Assembly: GCF_021869535.1 (NCBI RefSeq)
Contig: NW_026262690.1
Location: forward strand, 61,636,995-61,700,994
Direction of reading: 5' to 3'
Origin: Mytilus californianus
Taxonomy: Eukaryota; Mollusca; Bivalvia; Mytilida; Mytilidae
Length of the DNA stretch: 64,000 nt
Part shown: one piece after another, positions 12,964-27,818 of the stretch
Position numbering within the stretch: position 1 is the first letter of the stretch
How the letters are laid out: every line of letters begins with the position of its first letter
Notes under the pieces: generated by a model
The model's input: the letters and a program-made list of their open reading frames with translations, nothing else
The model's database searches: none
What the model was told of the DNA's origin: nothing
Position numbers and translations under genes: made by a program

Positions 12964-15900
12964 CTGTAAATATAAATGAATATACTTCATAAAAGACTGC
13001 ATACATTTACCTTTTTCAAAGGATATCTTCAAATTAAACATAATAAAGCATCTATTGTTCTAAGTCTGCCCAAATAATCATGATTGCATTAGTTCAAATA
13101 GATTAATCGTAAATTATATTCTTTCAATAATTGTAACTAACTAACTCGGTACAGGTGTGGAGGATTAATAAATTGTTACAAACAAACAGGAAAAGTTTGT
13201 GAAGGATGTACATGTAGGTATTGAAAGCAAATTAATTTCAAACAACTGTTTTAAAATTTTGTATGATAGTCAAAGAAATTTCAATATTCTACATCAAAAC
13301 CTAAAAGTATTAATCTATCAAATAAAATATCTCAGACTTTTCACAAGACATAAGTTTGTCAAATATTTCAATGATAACATGTTTATGACTTCACAGTGAC
13401 ATAACATAAACACTTCTGCACTAAAGTGATAAGACTATAATATCCTTCTCTTTAACATGTAATAAACAAAATTAACATAATTTTAATTAAATTGTTGTAG
13501 AATTTTAGATTGTAGCAATCATTTAACAAGAGTGAAATGTCTCGCCTTCTTTACTAACCATTGATTTTATGTTGATAGTCCTAAATATAAAGCTTTACTA
13601 CAAGTAACATATAAACTTAACATGATCCAAGAAAATGAGGTCAAAACGAGAAATACATGTACACCTTACAATCATTCAATAAACCGAACATAGCTGACCT
13701 ATTGCTTATAGTTTCTAAGAAAACAGTCTGAACCATGAAAATGAGGTCGAGGTCAGATTTACCATGCCAGACATGTACACCTTACAATCAATGTATGCAT
13801 TTAATATAGTTGACCTATTGCTTATAGTATCTAAGAAACAAACTTAACCATGAAAACTTAACATTGACCAATGAACCATGAAAATGAGGTCAAGGTCAGA
13901 TGATACCTGCCAGACAGACATATACACCTTACAATCTTTCCATACAAAAAATATAGTTGATCTATTGCTTATAGTTGAAGAAAAAAAGACCAAAACACAA
14001 AAACTTCACACTAAGAAATGGACCATGAAAATGAGGTCAAGGTCAAATAAAACCTGCAAGACTGACATGTACATCATAAAATATTTCCATACACCAAATA
14101 TAGTTGACCTATTGCATATAGTATTAGAAAAAAAGACCAAAATTCAAAAACTTACTTTGACCACTGAACCATGAAAATGACACCTACCAGTTGGACAGGT
14201 ACACCTTACAATCATTCCATATACCAAATATAGTAGTCACTGAACCATCAAAATGAGGTCAAGGACAATGGACATATGACAGACGGAAACTTCGTAACAT
14301 AAGGCATCTATATATAAAGTTTGAAGCATCCAGGTCTTCTAGCTTCTAAAATATAAAGCTTTTAAGAAGTCAGCTAACGCCGCTGCCCGATCACTATCCC
14401 TATGTCGAGCTTTCTGCGACAAAAGTCACAGGCTCGACAAAAATCAAATAATATCTCTAATCATATCTCCTGCTTTGGCAATAATTTTCACCTTTTTTTT
14501 TTCTTTTTTCTACTTTTCAAAACTCAATTGGCGATTTGGCAATTTTTCAGTCATAACTAATATCTTTAATGCAGTAAATTAGGTGTCCCTTTAAACAATT
14601 TGAATCTATTCTCAAGATCAGGCCATGTTTTGCAGTTCAAGCAAATAGTATAAATGCTTCAAGATGGCGAAAACAGATAAAACATGTAAAACACATAATG
14701 GTATTATGTTGCAGAAAGCTGTAAAATTCTGACATTTTCTGCACTGATGAAGCAATGAATCAATGAAAGAAATTCCTATGCAAACTCTCTGTTTAAGGCA
14801 TGTCAGTTGCGATTTTTATAGAAAATATTGCAATTATTTGTGGGTAAAATAATGGTATATTATTATTTTACCCACAAATAATTGCAATATTTTCTATATA
14901 ATATACCATTATTTTACCCACAACCACCCATCCCCCTCTTAAATTTTGTTTACATGATAAAGTCAGTGTTAATTGAAAGCTTTTGTCATCACTGATATTG
15001 GTTGACCTACTTGGTTTAACAATCATGCTATTGCTAGAGTTTCTAAATAATTAATTAAATTTTTTCTGTTTTTCTTACTAAGTCACCACTAATCAGAAGC
15101 TTAGGATTCCATCCAAAAATTGTGAATAATATTTTTTAAAATAGTTGTTTTTCAAAGACCAACCTACTTTATTCCTTTAACATTTGTATTTCTTGTGTAC
15201 AGCCCACCTGTCAGCTGTATATTTTGTGAACATTAAATATATATAAACATCTTAATTCAATGTGTATGACATATCTAAATATTTGTATTTCAGCATATCA
15301 ATTAAGTATTTTATCTGTACAGTAGTGCATATTTTAGTAAAAAAAACATTTAGCGTATTTTAGCATTTGTATTTTATTTGAGTAGCACATTCATTATTCT
15401 AAGAAAGAAGATGTTTATAAAATATATTTTGATCTTTATCATACAAGCTATTTTTATAATGCATTTATGATTTTATGGTTAGAAAATATTATATGTTTTT
15501 TTTTCAATATCAGAGCAGTATCAACATGAGGCACCAATATAATCTTACTGATAAAGCTCTGCTCTTGGTTTTATATTGGTTGAGGGTTGAAACAGTGTGT
15601 GATATTGAAAAAGTCATATCTTATACACTTTACACGTTACACAGATTAGGTAGGTAAAAAAGCCTATGCAACTGCAACTTATATTGATATCATCATGTAT
15701 GGCTGTATGGCTGATACAGAACGATTGCCATTAACTGTATTACACCAATAACTTACTTGTATTTACTTTTAAGTATATGATAAAATGTATTAGATTGTGC
15801 AACATAATGTTATAAAGGGAAGTGAAATAAAGTGTATTATAGATACATGCAAAGTGAGAATGCTAATTCAAGGACGATATATCAAATAACTGCAACCATG

Positions 15901-18900
15901 ATTTACTGAAATAGGAAAATCATTTACACAAATCCATTGGTAATTCTGACTTCAAATGCATTAAGCAATGGCTAAATAAATAATAAGTCATGCCTTACAA
16001 TGAAGATCACTAAGGGTTGTGTAAGAACATCAAATTTATTCTCATATCTAAATTTAATAGTCATTTTAAAGCTCAGTAAATTATAAAACACTTTTAAAAT
16101 GGATTTGTAAAATAAAAATTACTTACAAGAATTTCTAAATAAATGGAATAATATAACAAAGTAAACAGATTTGAAAATTACAGAAAACTACTTGGATACA
16201 TTCTAAATAACTGATATAACTAACATAGCAAAGCTAAAGACCTAAGCTCCGGAGAAAAAGGCTATACATACAAATTCAAAATTTCCTGAGTCCTCTGCAT
16301 TCCCCGGTCTTCAAAAATAAAATAAATGTAAGCAATTTTGGAAAATTAAATAAAACAAATGTAACAAAACAGGTTAGTAAGTGATGTGTGGAATCTGAAA
16401 TGATTAATCAGGAATCAGAACAAAAATCCTGAACCAAAGAACTGAAAATAGAATCATGCTGTACCTAGATATCCATTTCTTTTGATATTGACGACCTAAA
16501 ACAAAATCATATCTTCATAGAACTGTATTGGTGACATCTTGATTTAAAATTTACCTTCATGAAGTAATATACACCTTGTAAATTTGCAACAGTATTCTAA
16601 AGCATCCAGAATTCAATTGACCATGTGATTATTTGAAAAGACCTATTTTTTCTATGAGAAGCAATCATCGTTACTTTGACAAACATCTGAAAACACTTAT
16701 ATTAATTCTTTGGAAACTTTTATTCTTTAAAATGATCTTAATAAAGTTTTCCCATTACTTTGAACAACACATTTTTTCCAAACTAAAGTTAATACATGTG
16801 TAACTCAAGTTTTGATTTAGTCTTTAAAAAAAAATGAAAATCTTATCACCATTTTAATTATAGTCCGCATACCTTAATAACTGTGCATGTGATATGGAAA
16901 AACACCCAAAATCTGTGAACAAAGATGTCTGCACTTTTTGTAACATTAATTGAAATAAATATATATTTGGATCTGTTTTCATAAGAGATATCTTTTCAAT
17001 AAATAGTTTTTTTATCAAAGGTGTTAAATTTATCCTATAGATGTTATCAATAACAACAACAAACATAATCTAACGCTCCTTCTTGTCAACAGAATCTGTA
17101 GTTTAAACTGTGAACAAGAAAAATGTTCACTTTTAATACTACCATTCTTTATAAAATGTGTAGACAGGACATGCAAGCAGATTTAAGACTAAACATAAAG
17201 TTGAGGAAGCATTGCCATTTTACCTCATGCCACATTTTGATGTACCGGTAATAAAATCTAAATTGTATCATACCTTTTCCTCCCAAAAAAGCTTTTGATT
17301 GAATCCTTGAAGTGACTTTTCTTTTTTAACTTGGACACATCTTCTGTTGACCGGGATATATTTTCAATTGAAGATTTTTCTCCTTTCTTTTTTAATGGAG
17401 AGTAAACGGGGATTTTTGTTTCTTTAACACTTCCTGTTTTTGAAGATTTACTGTCTGTAGGACTCTGTGGAGGTGTAGGAATTTTGGATTTATATGACGA
17501 ATCAAACACTGGAACACTAAATCGTCCATTGACTTGTGGCAATTTTCTAGCTGTTCCTTCACGACTCCTCAATTGAGAAGCAGAAAAAGTTGCCTCCTTT
17601 GGAGGTGCAATGTTAAATGCATCCATTTGTCTTGCTTTAAGTGACAATGGTTTAGTCATTCTCTTGTCTGATTCTCCTGTAAAAATACTTAACTGATTTT
17701 TATCAGATTCAGAATTAATTGTTTCTGGTTTTCTAAATTCTTCTGGAGGCTTTTGACCTTGAACAAAAGAATGCCTTCTTTCACTTCCACTGTCAATCTC
17801 TTCACTTTTTACCTCAGTAGGATTAGTGCTAGCCACAGTTTTTCTCCTTTCAGGTTTCATAGGGACTAAATTTTCAGGTCTCATTTTTCTGTCTCTTTTT
17901 GTACTTTTTTCTTCACTTGACAATTTTTCACTTTCTTCACCTTTTGCACTAAGATTCTGATCATGTGTTGAACTACCACTAATGGTATGATCAAGAGACA
18001 AAGACTCTGTTAGTGACTGTTCTTCATGATCAGAATCCATTTGATAAACTTTTGATCGTGATTGAGAAACACTTGCTTCACTTTCAATTGTCACTGGCTC
18101 TGGTGACGATGTATCTGAATTTTCTAATACTTCTTGCATTCTTGATACATTTTGGTTTTCTGATACTGGTTTCCTGTCACGATAATCATCATCATATTCA
18201 TAATCATCTTCATCCTCCTCCTCCTCATCATCATCTCCAAATATTCCATAATCTTCTACTTGATCTGTATTTTTTGGAGGAAGTTTTGGTGGTTCATTTT
18301 TAATGTCTATGTTTTCCTCTACAGAACTTGATGCCAGAGGCCTGAATGGAGGATCGTTTGCATATGGATGGTTTTCCTCATAATTATCTTGTCTCTGTTT
18401 ATCTAAATCTGCTTTTTGTCGTTCAGCTAACAGTTTCTGAAGAGACATGTGTAAATCATTCCTTGCTCTACCTTCTCCAGGCTGCCCTCGTGGTGAATTC
18501 AGTTGACTCTGACGATAAAGTCTTTCTTGGTGGCTTTCCTTTCTTTCATAAATATCTGGAGAAAATTCATTACGCCCTCTCTGATAAGAGTCTTCCTGAT
18601 TAAAATTTCCAGAATTTGTGAAACTTTTTGCAAACATTTCACGTCTTTCAATATCTGCATGTGAGAAATCAATGGAGGATGCTGGTCGCATCTGTCGTCT
18701 GCTAGGTTGTTTCTTTCTAGGAACAGCTTGATCATCAAAACTATCATGACTTGATAAACCACCAATAGGTAAATGAGGGGTAAGAGGTCTAAGATAGTTT
18801 GAATTTGGCAGTGGTAGACTTTTCTGACTATCTGGTCTCTTACGTATCTTAATCTTACGTGCTGGCTTATCTTGACTCCTTTCAGGACTTTTTGTTGGAA

Positions 18901-21900
18901 TTTTTGTTAAACTTGAGTACATTTTCTGTCCATTTTGATATGGCATGTATGCAGGTACATGACGAACGTTACCAAAGTAATCATGGTACTCTGGTACACT
19001 TAGATCAGGATGACTTCCAAATGCATGAACATTAGGCCTCATTGGATTCACTGCAGGTCCATTATGAAAATGTTCACCGGTCTGTTCTCTTTCCCTTCGG
19101 TCTCTTAGCACCTGTAGGACATACCTGTCAAATAGATAAATGATGGACTTTACTTTCTTTATTATCAAGACAAAAATATACAAACAGCCTGTAAACTATT
19201 GTGAATGGCTTGAAATTTCAAAGTAAAATTAAATTGGATTCAAAACACAAATGTCTGGGTTGTAATACTTATATTTGTAATTTGAAAAGCTATATAAATG
19301 GTTAATAGTATTTGAAATGCTTGAGGGAGCATCTAAATGTATTTGAATGAGTTAATAACACAAAATGGATAACCTCAATAAAGGATGCTGCTAAAATGGA
19401 CCAAATTTTACCATCTGGAAAATCTACAAAAAAATATTTAAATGTATAGATGTGATGTTCACATCTCAACGTATAAAAAATGTATATGCAAATATCCAAA
19501 AAAGTTTGAATGTTCTGGGTTGAAAAATAAAGAAGGAGTAGATTACACAACACATTTACCCCTCTGCACTCCCCAAACATTTACCATACTATATGCCAGT
19601 TTAACACTTCATGCAAGATGACCAAAATATTTGTACATCTTCTATGAAACTGGATGAAGAATTTAAACTGATCTCTTAACATTTTTTACCCCTACTTTTT
19701 CCAAGTGTGAAAAGTGAAAATCATTAAATCAATTTCAGCTTGTTTCGTCATTTACAAAGGAAAAATGAATGTTTTTTTTATGTTAAGCAGGTGTTTTAAT
19801 CAGGTACAGCTGTAATCTTGAGTTTTATAACACATATCTTCATGCAAATTTATCTATAATAACATCAGTGTCATCTATCCAATTAAAAAATGTATTTTAT
19901 AAGAAATTGACCTCCTAGTAGTAGCAGGAGATGCTGCATGTCTTCCCATATCTTCACCATTAGAATGGATCCCACTATCTCTGGCACTAGACACTCGATT
20001 AGCTTCACAACTACTACCACTAGACTGTGATCTCACAGAGTTCCCACTATCTCTAGACCTAACAATAGAATTAAATACATTATAAGTGTCACTGCCATTC
20101 TTTAATATGATACAGATATCACTAACTTTTGACCTGAAACAGGAATATCTACAGCAGTCCCTTTCATTTGAGGCTATGCACATAGCATGAAAAATATTTC
20201 CATCTTGACTGACAGATTTCCTCTGAAAAACATTTACCTGAAATATTTATATAAACCACAATCTCAAGTGAGTAGTTTATTATTGGATATGTAGTTTAGA
20301 TATATACACTGCAAATTCAGAAATTAAGGTGATGTTTTTGCTAATGCAGAAAATGCAGAAGAAAAGAACCAACAATAATTACAGCTTGCATTTAAATATA
20401 TGGTTGGAATATTCTACTACTTTACAGGTGTCACAATAATAAACCTTACATTATGTATCTACATGATTTCAAAGATAATAAATTCAATAATTTGCTAACT
20501 ATATTCTGAATTTACAGCATTTGCTATTGGCAGTAGTGATAAATGAAAGTTTGTCTAAATACAGAAATACCAGAAGGTCATACAATGGTTTAAGAAGGTA
20601 TAAAAGTATGTTATCACTTACCGAGATATTGGGGGTTTACCGATGTTAAGAAACTGCATGGCACCTTCAAGGTCATCATTCATTGTATTAAGGAAGTTCT
20701 TTAACCTTGATAATGATGATTCTAAATAATATCTGTCTGGGTGGTCTGAACTGGTGAACTTTAACATATTCTGAAAAACAAAAATATTATTGCTCTTATC
20801 AGCATACAATATTATGATCAGTTGTTTGCTACAAGACATATGACTCATACCACATCTTCCTATATCTATATGGTATCAAATACCGGTTATACTTCTTTTT
20901 TTCCTTTAAATATTTGAATAACAGGGTTTAAATAGACTATTTCTGACCTTATGAATTCACAGAAATTCTATCAAAAAATGCTAAAAGATGAAATTGATAA
21001 ATCTGTTGCAATGGGGCTAATAACAATGGTACTATAAAACAAACCTTTATAAGCAGTGAGTATTTAGGTATCTGTTGCAATGGAGCTAATAACAATGGTA
21101 CTATACTGGATGAGGCTAAACATGAACTCTGAAAATATAAATATTCAATTACTGAACATATTTAATTTCCCTTAAAAGATAAACCTGAATATAAATCTTG
21201 TATACGAATTATATCAGTCAATATATAATACTAAAGTACAATACTAAAAACATACGTAACATACTCTTAGTAACAATCTTATAATTACCCTTCAAGATTT
21301 CTGCACCTTAGTAAGTTAATAAATACTTTTGTTTTAAGAGGGTAGCACAGTTAACAACAATATTGAAGTAAGTAAATCTGATTATCTCCCCCATGAACAT
21401 GCTGAACTGGGATAGTGTTCTACAACTGTGTAAAATTCTATCAGTATCTACAAAGACCATTAGGAGGAGTTTGCTAACAAGGTACATGGACAGACAGAAA
21501 GAAGAAAAGAACAAACAGATGGATGTACAGACTGATCTCTCTTATGTAAATAGGGTGTAAACTATTTTATTGATAAGAAATCATACTTAAGATTTTAGTT
21601 TAGTTATCAAATATCATCATTATCCTGATCAAATGCTTTTTCTTAAAATTATATATCTTGTGATTACTTTAAAGACAAAAAGTAAAGCACTGACTTGGGT
21701 AAAGGTTGATTTTATTCTGTAAACTTGAGAAAAGTATCTTAAAAGTTTACTGCAGTATAATGTAAAATTCTGAACAAAATTGAACATACACATGTATTTA
21801 ATTGATACATGACACGTACAATATTTCTAAAAATGGTCTTCAGCTCCAATTTGTTGTATACCTTTTAGTGCAACGTTTATTGATAAACAAATTGAACCTA

Positions 21901-24900
21901 TTTTCGTGTTCTGCGGATTCATTATTATTTGTGGAGTACCAATTTTCCTGGAATTCATGGGGAATATAAGTGTTCAATGAGGTAAACATTCCTTATAGGA
22001 TTGTATGCAATTTTTGGCAAATCCTTGAAAACAAGTATCCAAGATCCCCCAAAAATTGATAAACACAAAAATAAATGAATCCTCACCTTTTTATTTTCTG
22101 TTTGTAAATCCAATGTTCATTTTATAAAAACTGTGAATGGGACAATGAGCTAGTTAAAAGAAATATAAAACTAGTTACCCTCATAATATCCCTGAATCTT
22201 GCTGACTGAGCAAACCATAGGTTCATACTGTTGATAACTGATGGGAATTCTGTGATATAATCTTTATACAAAGCTAAACCATCTATCTGTAAATACAAAA
22301 TTAATAATACTTGAAGTCAAGTGATCTGTAATTATGGGTTATCTCCCCTTTACTGAGACATGTGACTTTATTATAAATAACATCTGATGTGTTTAACTTA
22401 GGAAAAAAAGCCAGAGTTCATAATAAGTTGAAACAATCTATCATATGGCTGTACAAAGATAATGCATTCTGTTGATTTTGCAAACAACTTGACAATCCAT
22501 ATCAAAATAGTGACAAGTTAGTGTAGTCTGAACAGTTGGATGTTAACCAGCTAAATAAAAACTCGGTCACAAACTTCCAGTCTAATGAAAAACACTTGGG
22601 GAACTTATTTTTGTCTATTATAAGATTCATCAAAACCATGAATTTTAATGTCCAATGAAATTTATAGTTTTATCGATGTCCACTCATACAGGCTTAAAAA
22701 AACAATGTAAAAAACCAACTACTCAAAGTTTTTTAAAAATAGATTTTAAAATAGTTAATGCTTTTGATGATATTTGTTTTTCTTACATTTTGTGGATCGG
22801 TTAATCTAACATACAAATCTCCCATAATCCCACTGTATTTCCATTTTAACAAACGTTCTTCCATTTTCCTGAGCATTATACAATGTTGTTCATAAATATG
22901 TGGAATGACTGGAGGAAACATTTCAGATAGTTCTCTAGAACTCATTAATTCTTCTTGTCGTAAAGTGTTCATGTAGCCATCTATAATTGTCCATAAGTGT
23001 GAACAGTAACTTTTTTCAGCATCCACCATTTCTTGTGCTATCTTCTCCCTTTGTACTGAAACAATAAATACTATGGATTTCATTTATGAGACATGACATT
23101 GGTTTTTTTCAAGAAACATCTAGCCAATTGTTTGTGTTTCAAACATCAATTCAATTGGAATTTTTTTTAGAGCTGGGCAAAATAAAAGTACATGACATTT
23201 TTTTTTCAAATAAAACTGTTTATGTATCCATTACAAGAAAAACTTCAGGTTCACTAGTACATTTTTGAACTATATTCTTATAAAATCTGTAATGGTGTGC
23301 AAAGATAGAGCAGAAGTGATATACATGATATACACAACAAATCACCAATTAAAAGTAAAATTCTTTATTCATCAAAATATAACTTTTCAACCTATTTTTG
23401 AACTATAGTTTCATTCAACTTGGTATAACTTTTTTTTAAAGTATTGACAACAGCCTTCAAAAATTGTTTAAAACAAACATTGACCTCAATAAAATTATTT
23501 TTATCAATAAGACCACTTATATGCCTCATCAAAAGACAGTAATTGTTTATAATCACATAAACAGACATACATCTAAGTAAGATACAATGTACATAATCTA
23601 TACAGTACTGGAAAAGAATACCAACTAACAAATTGAATTCATATTAAACTTGATGCAAATGAGTTACCATTGATCAGCTACTTTTAATAAACAGCTGCGC
23701 CATGAGTGCATGATACGCCCAACACTTTTTCAAAGAATAAAGTTCAATAACTTCTAATTGTCATATCATAAATTCATGATAACTAAAGGGAGGTTATCTT
23801 AATAGATATAAACCAGTCACCAAATTTCATGAAAACTGCTGAAAGCATTTTTGAGTTATTGTCTGAAAACTGGAAAACCCCCCTTTTTTTAATGAATAAA
23901 ACCCCATAACTCGGAAACATAAAATCTAAAATTTATAAAAATCGAAAGGGAGCTCATGGCAATAGATATAAACAATTCACCAAAGTTTCTTGCAAATTGG
24001 TGAAAGCCTTTTTGAGTTATTGTCCGAAAACTAGAAAATCCCCCTATGTTAATGAAACAAGACTGCACACGCTGAAATGTCTCGCCTTCTTTACTAATCA
24101 TTGATATTATGTTGATAGTCCTAAATATAAAGCTTTATTACAACTGTCACATAAACTTAACATTAACCAAGTAAACTAAACATTGACCAATGAACCATGA
24201 AAATAAGGTCAAGGTCAGTTGAACCATGCTAGGCAGGCATGTACAGCTAACAATTCTTCCATACAACAAATATAGTTGACCTATTGCTTATAGTTTAAGA
24301 AAAACAGACAAAAACACAAAAACTTAACACTGAGCAATGAACCTTGAAAATGAGGTCAAGGTCAAATAAAACCTGCGTGACTGACATATAGATCATAAAA
24401 TATTTCCATACACCAAATATAGTTGAACTATTGCATATAGTATTAGAAAAAAAGACAAAAACTCAAAAACTTTACTTTGACCACTGAACCATGAAAATGA
24501 GGTCAAGGTCAGATGACACCTGCCAGCTAGACATGTACACCTTACAATCATTCCATACACCAAATATAGTTGAACTATTGCATATAGTATTAGAAAAAAA
24601 GACAAAAACTCAAAAACTTAACTTTGACCACTGAACCATGAAAATGAGGTCAAGGTCAGATGACACCTGCCAGCTAGACATGTACACCTTACAATCATTC
24701 CATACACCAAATATAGAAGACCTATTGCATACAGTATAAGAAAAAACAGACCAAAACACAAAAACTTAACTATAACCACTGAACCATGAAAATGAGGTCA
24801 AGGTCAGATGACACCTGCCAGCTAGACATGTACACCTTACAATCATTCCATACACCAAATATAGAAGACCTATTGCATACAGTATAAGAAAAACAGACCA

Positions 24901-27770
24901 AAACACAAAAACTTAACTATAACCACTGAACCATGAAAATGAGGTCAAGGTCAGATGACACCTGCCAGTTGGACATGTACACCTTACAGTCCTTCCATAC
25001 ACCGAATATACTAGACCTATTGCTTATAGTATCTGAGATATGGACTTGACCACGAAAACTTAACCTTGTTCACTGATCCATGAAATGAGGTCGAGGTCAA
25101 GTGAAAACTGTCTGACGGGCATGAGGACCTTGCAAGGTACGCACATACCAAATATAGTTATCCTATTACTTATAATAAGAGAGAATTTAACATTACAAAA
25201 AATCTGAACTTTTTTTTCAAGTAGTCACTGAACCATGAAAACGAGGTCAAGGACATTGGACATGTGACTGACGGAAACTTCGTAACATGAGGCATCCATA
25301 TACAAAGTATGAAGCATCCAGGTCTTCCATCTTCTAAAATATAAAGCTTTTAAGAAGTTAGCTAACGCCGCCGCCGCCGCCGTAGCCGCCGCCGCCACCG
25401 CCGCCGGATCGCTATCCCTATGTCGAGCTTTCTGCGACAAAAGTCGCAGGCTCGACAAAAAAACCCAAAACTCGGAAACTTAAAATCTTAAATTTATAAA
25501 AAATGAAAGGGAGCTCACATCAATAGATATAAATAATTCACCAAAGTTTCATGCGAATTGGTTCAAGCGTTTTTGAGTTATTGTCCGACATGTTGACGAC
25601 GGACGACAGTATACCATAATACGTCCCGTAAATAAGTAATATCATATGGCTTTTTCAATATCACATCCGTATCAACCCAAGAGCTCTGCTCGAGGGATTA
25701 TATTGGTTGAGGGTTGATACGGTGTGTGATATTGAAAACGCCATATCATATACACTTTATTATATACATATACCTCACGTAGATGTTTTTTATGGGACAT
25801 GACGTCATACAGATAAGGAGGTTTGAAATTACGTCATACAGATTAGGGGTTTGATAAAGCCTTTTCACTGCAATCGATGACGTGATGTCATACAGATTAA
25901 AGGTGTGATAAAGCCTTTGCAACCGTGCTGATATCGATATCATCACGGGTGGTTGATACAGCACGATTGCCAATGATTGTATTACACATACAATTTATCT
26001 GTATTTACTACTAAGTATATAATAAACGGGCATATAAAAATGAAGTTTTTTTATAAAGTTCTATGGAAGTATTTTGTTGTCATTGTATACTCAAGGTTGT
26101 AGCTCCTATTCTATAAGTTATTTCATTATTTTAACTTCTGTTCACATGTTGATGGTAGGATATTGCAAATGTAAATAATTAATGAAACTTGCATTCTTAG
26201 TTTGCAGAATTGGCATTTGTTCAAATTTTATTAGAGTTTGTCATTCTACAATTGCACGTAAAAACACACACATTGAAAAACTGTTATCTTATGTTGCATA
26301 CGAAACATGGAAAATTGATGAAAACAATTACTGGAAAACTTCCACTAAGTGTTTTCATACTTAGAGAGATGTAATGGTATCAATTTAAGAACTGCAATGA
26401 AATGTGAAAGGAAAGTTAGTACATATTCAATACTTTATAACTTCTATGATATCTTGAAGCCATTAGCAATGGTGTGTTAAAGGTCAAGTCCTATGGAATA
26501 GGCAATGCATATAAGGTGACACAGTTAGTGCTTGGAAATGCTAAGTTTTAATTTTGAATTTTAGCCATAAATTAGAGAATTTTTAAGATAGCTCATCATA
26601 TTGACGACTGTTAAAACAGGCAATCATTATTACTAATTAATAAAAATTCATGGATATTATTTTGTAATATAAGAAATACTTCTGCTGTTATGTATTTAGA
26701 TAAAGATAGAACCATCAACCATATTAAGTAACCTTGAACAACAATGTGTATAATTGTAAATAAGACATGTGTCCTGGAATAATAATAATAATCTCGCAAA
26801 ATTAAACCATTAAAACCCACACAACCTTAAATGTATAGGTTTTGAATAAAAAACATATTTTGTATTTCTGATTTTAACTGTAAAGCGTATTGAAAAGCGG
26901 ACACCTGATGGGTGTATCGGTTTCATACCAAGATATAATAATCAGTTTTATACGATAGCTTCCAATAATTTAGGAGGGGTCTTTGAGCAATTTGATTTTT
27001 TTGGTAAGGCATTACAGATACAGGATATCCAATTCATGGTATCATGGTATAATACAAATAGAAGCATCATGCATGAAAACTAAACTATATATGAAAAACA
27101 TGCAAGAGTATTACCTTCTTCCATAAGCTGTTCGTGTGGTGGGATTTTCTGTTGTGCAAATGGGCGTGTCTCCTGATAATCTGTGACAATGAAGGTGAAA
27201 CTGAACAGGTGTTAATTAGCAAACCAACATTAAAAGCATGCATTGGAATATAAGTATAACAACATGATGGCTATTAAGGTAAGATAGTGGTGATGTTCCC
27301 TGTTGTGATAAATAGGACAAGGGGCATTAATATCTGTATCTAACCCAAAATAATTATCTGCACTAGTAGGACTTAAAATGAAGAAACAAGATAGTTGATT
27401 AAATTCTCTTACATCTGTCAAGGACATACGAAGAAAGTATGAAGGAAATTTTTTGTTTATTTAGCCATATTTGGGTCAAATATGTTCCGTAATGCCATTT
27501 GTCCTTTAATTCTAATCTGTGCATTTTAACCATTAACTTAAAATAAAGAAACTGATATGAACATTTAAACACTAAACAAGCTAACAAATATGTGATGTAA
27601 AATATTTATATTTCAATCAAAAGGATTTTAAACTCCTAATCAAAATATGTATGTATACAGATTAAAATTCCATTATTTAAATCCACCTGAATACTTTTTC
27701 ATTTATTTCCACACATTTTTCACAACGAAATCAAATTAGTTATAATTTTAGATAAATATATTCTATATCT

Positions 27771-27818
<48 letters not shown>

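Noticed and set aside
13878..14174. 98-codon open frame with repeated MKMRSRSD peptide
   Set aside because: It follows the unit of pearl-like element 2; the repeat in the peptide reflects the DNA repeat.
16262..16310. Possible extra minus-strand exon with a GTATGT donor
   Set aside because: Neither end keeps phase with exon 14 or exon 15, while those two join perfectly without it.
18013..18603. Open frames of 96 and 85 codons on the plus strand
   Set aside because: They are shadows of the long RhoGEF exon 14; the His/Leu-rich translation is what the acidic and Ser-rich coding strand gives in reverse.
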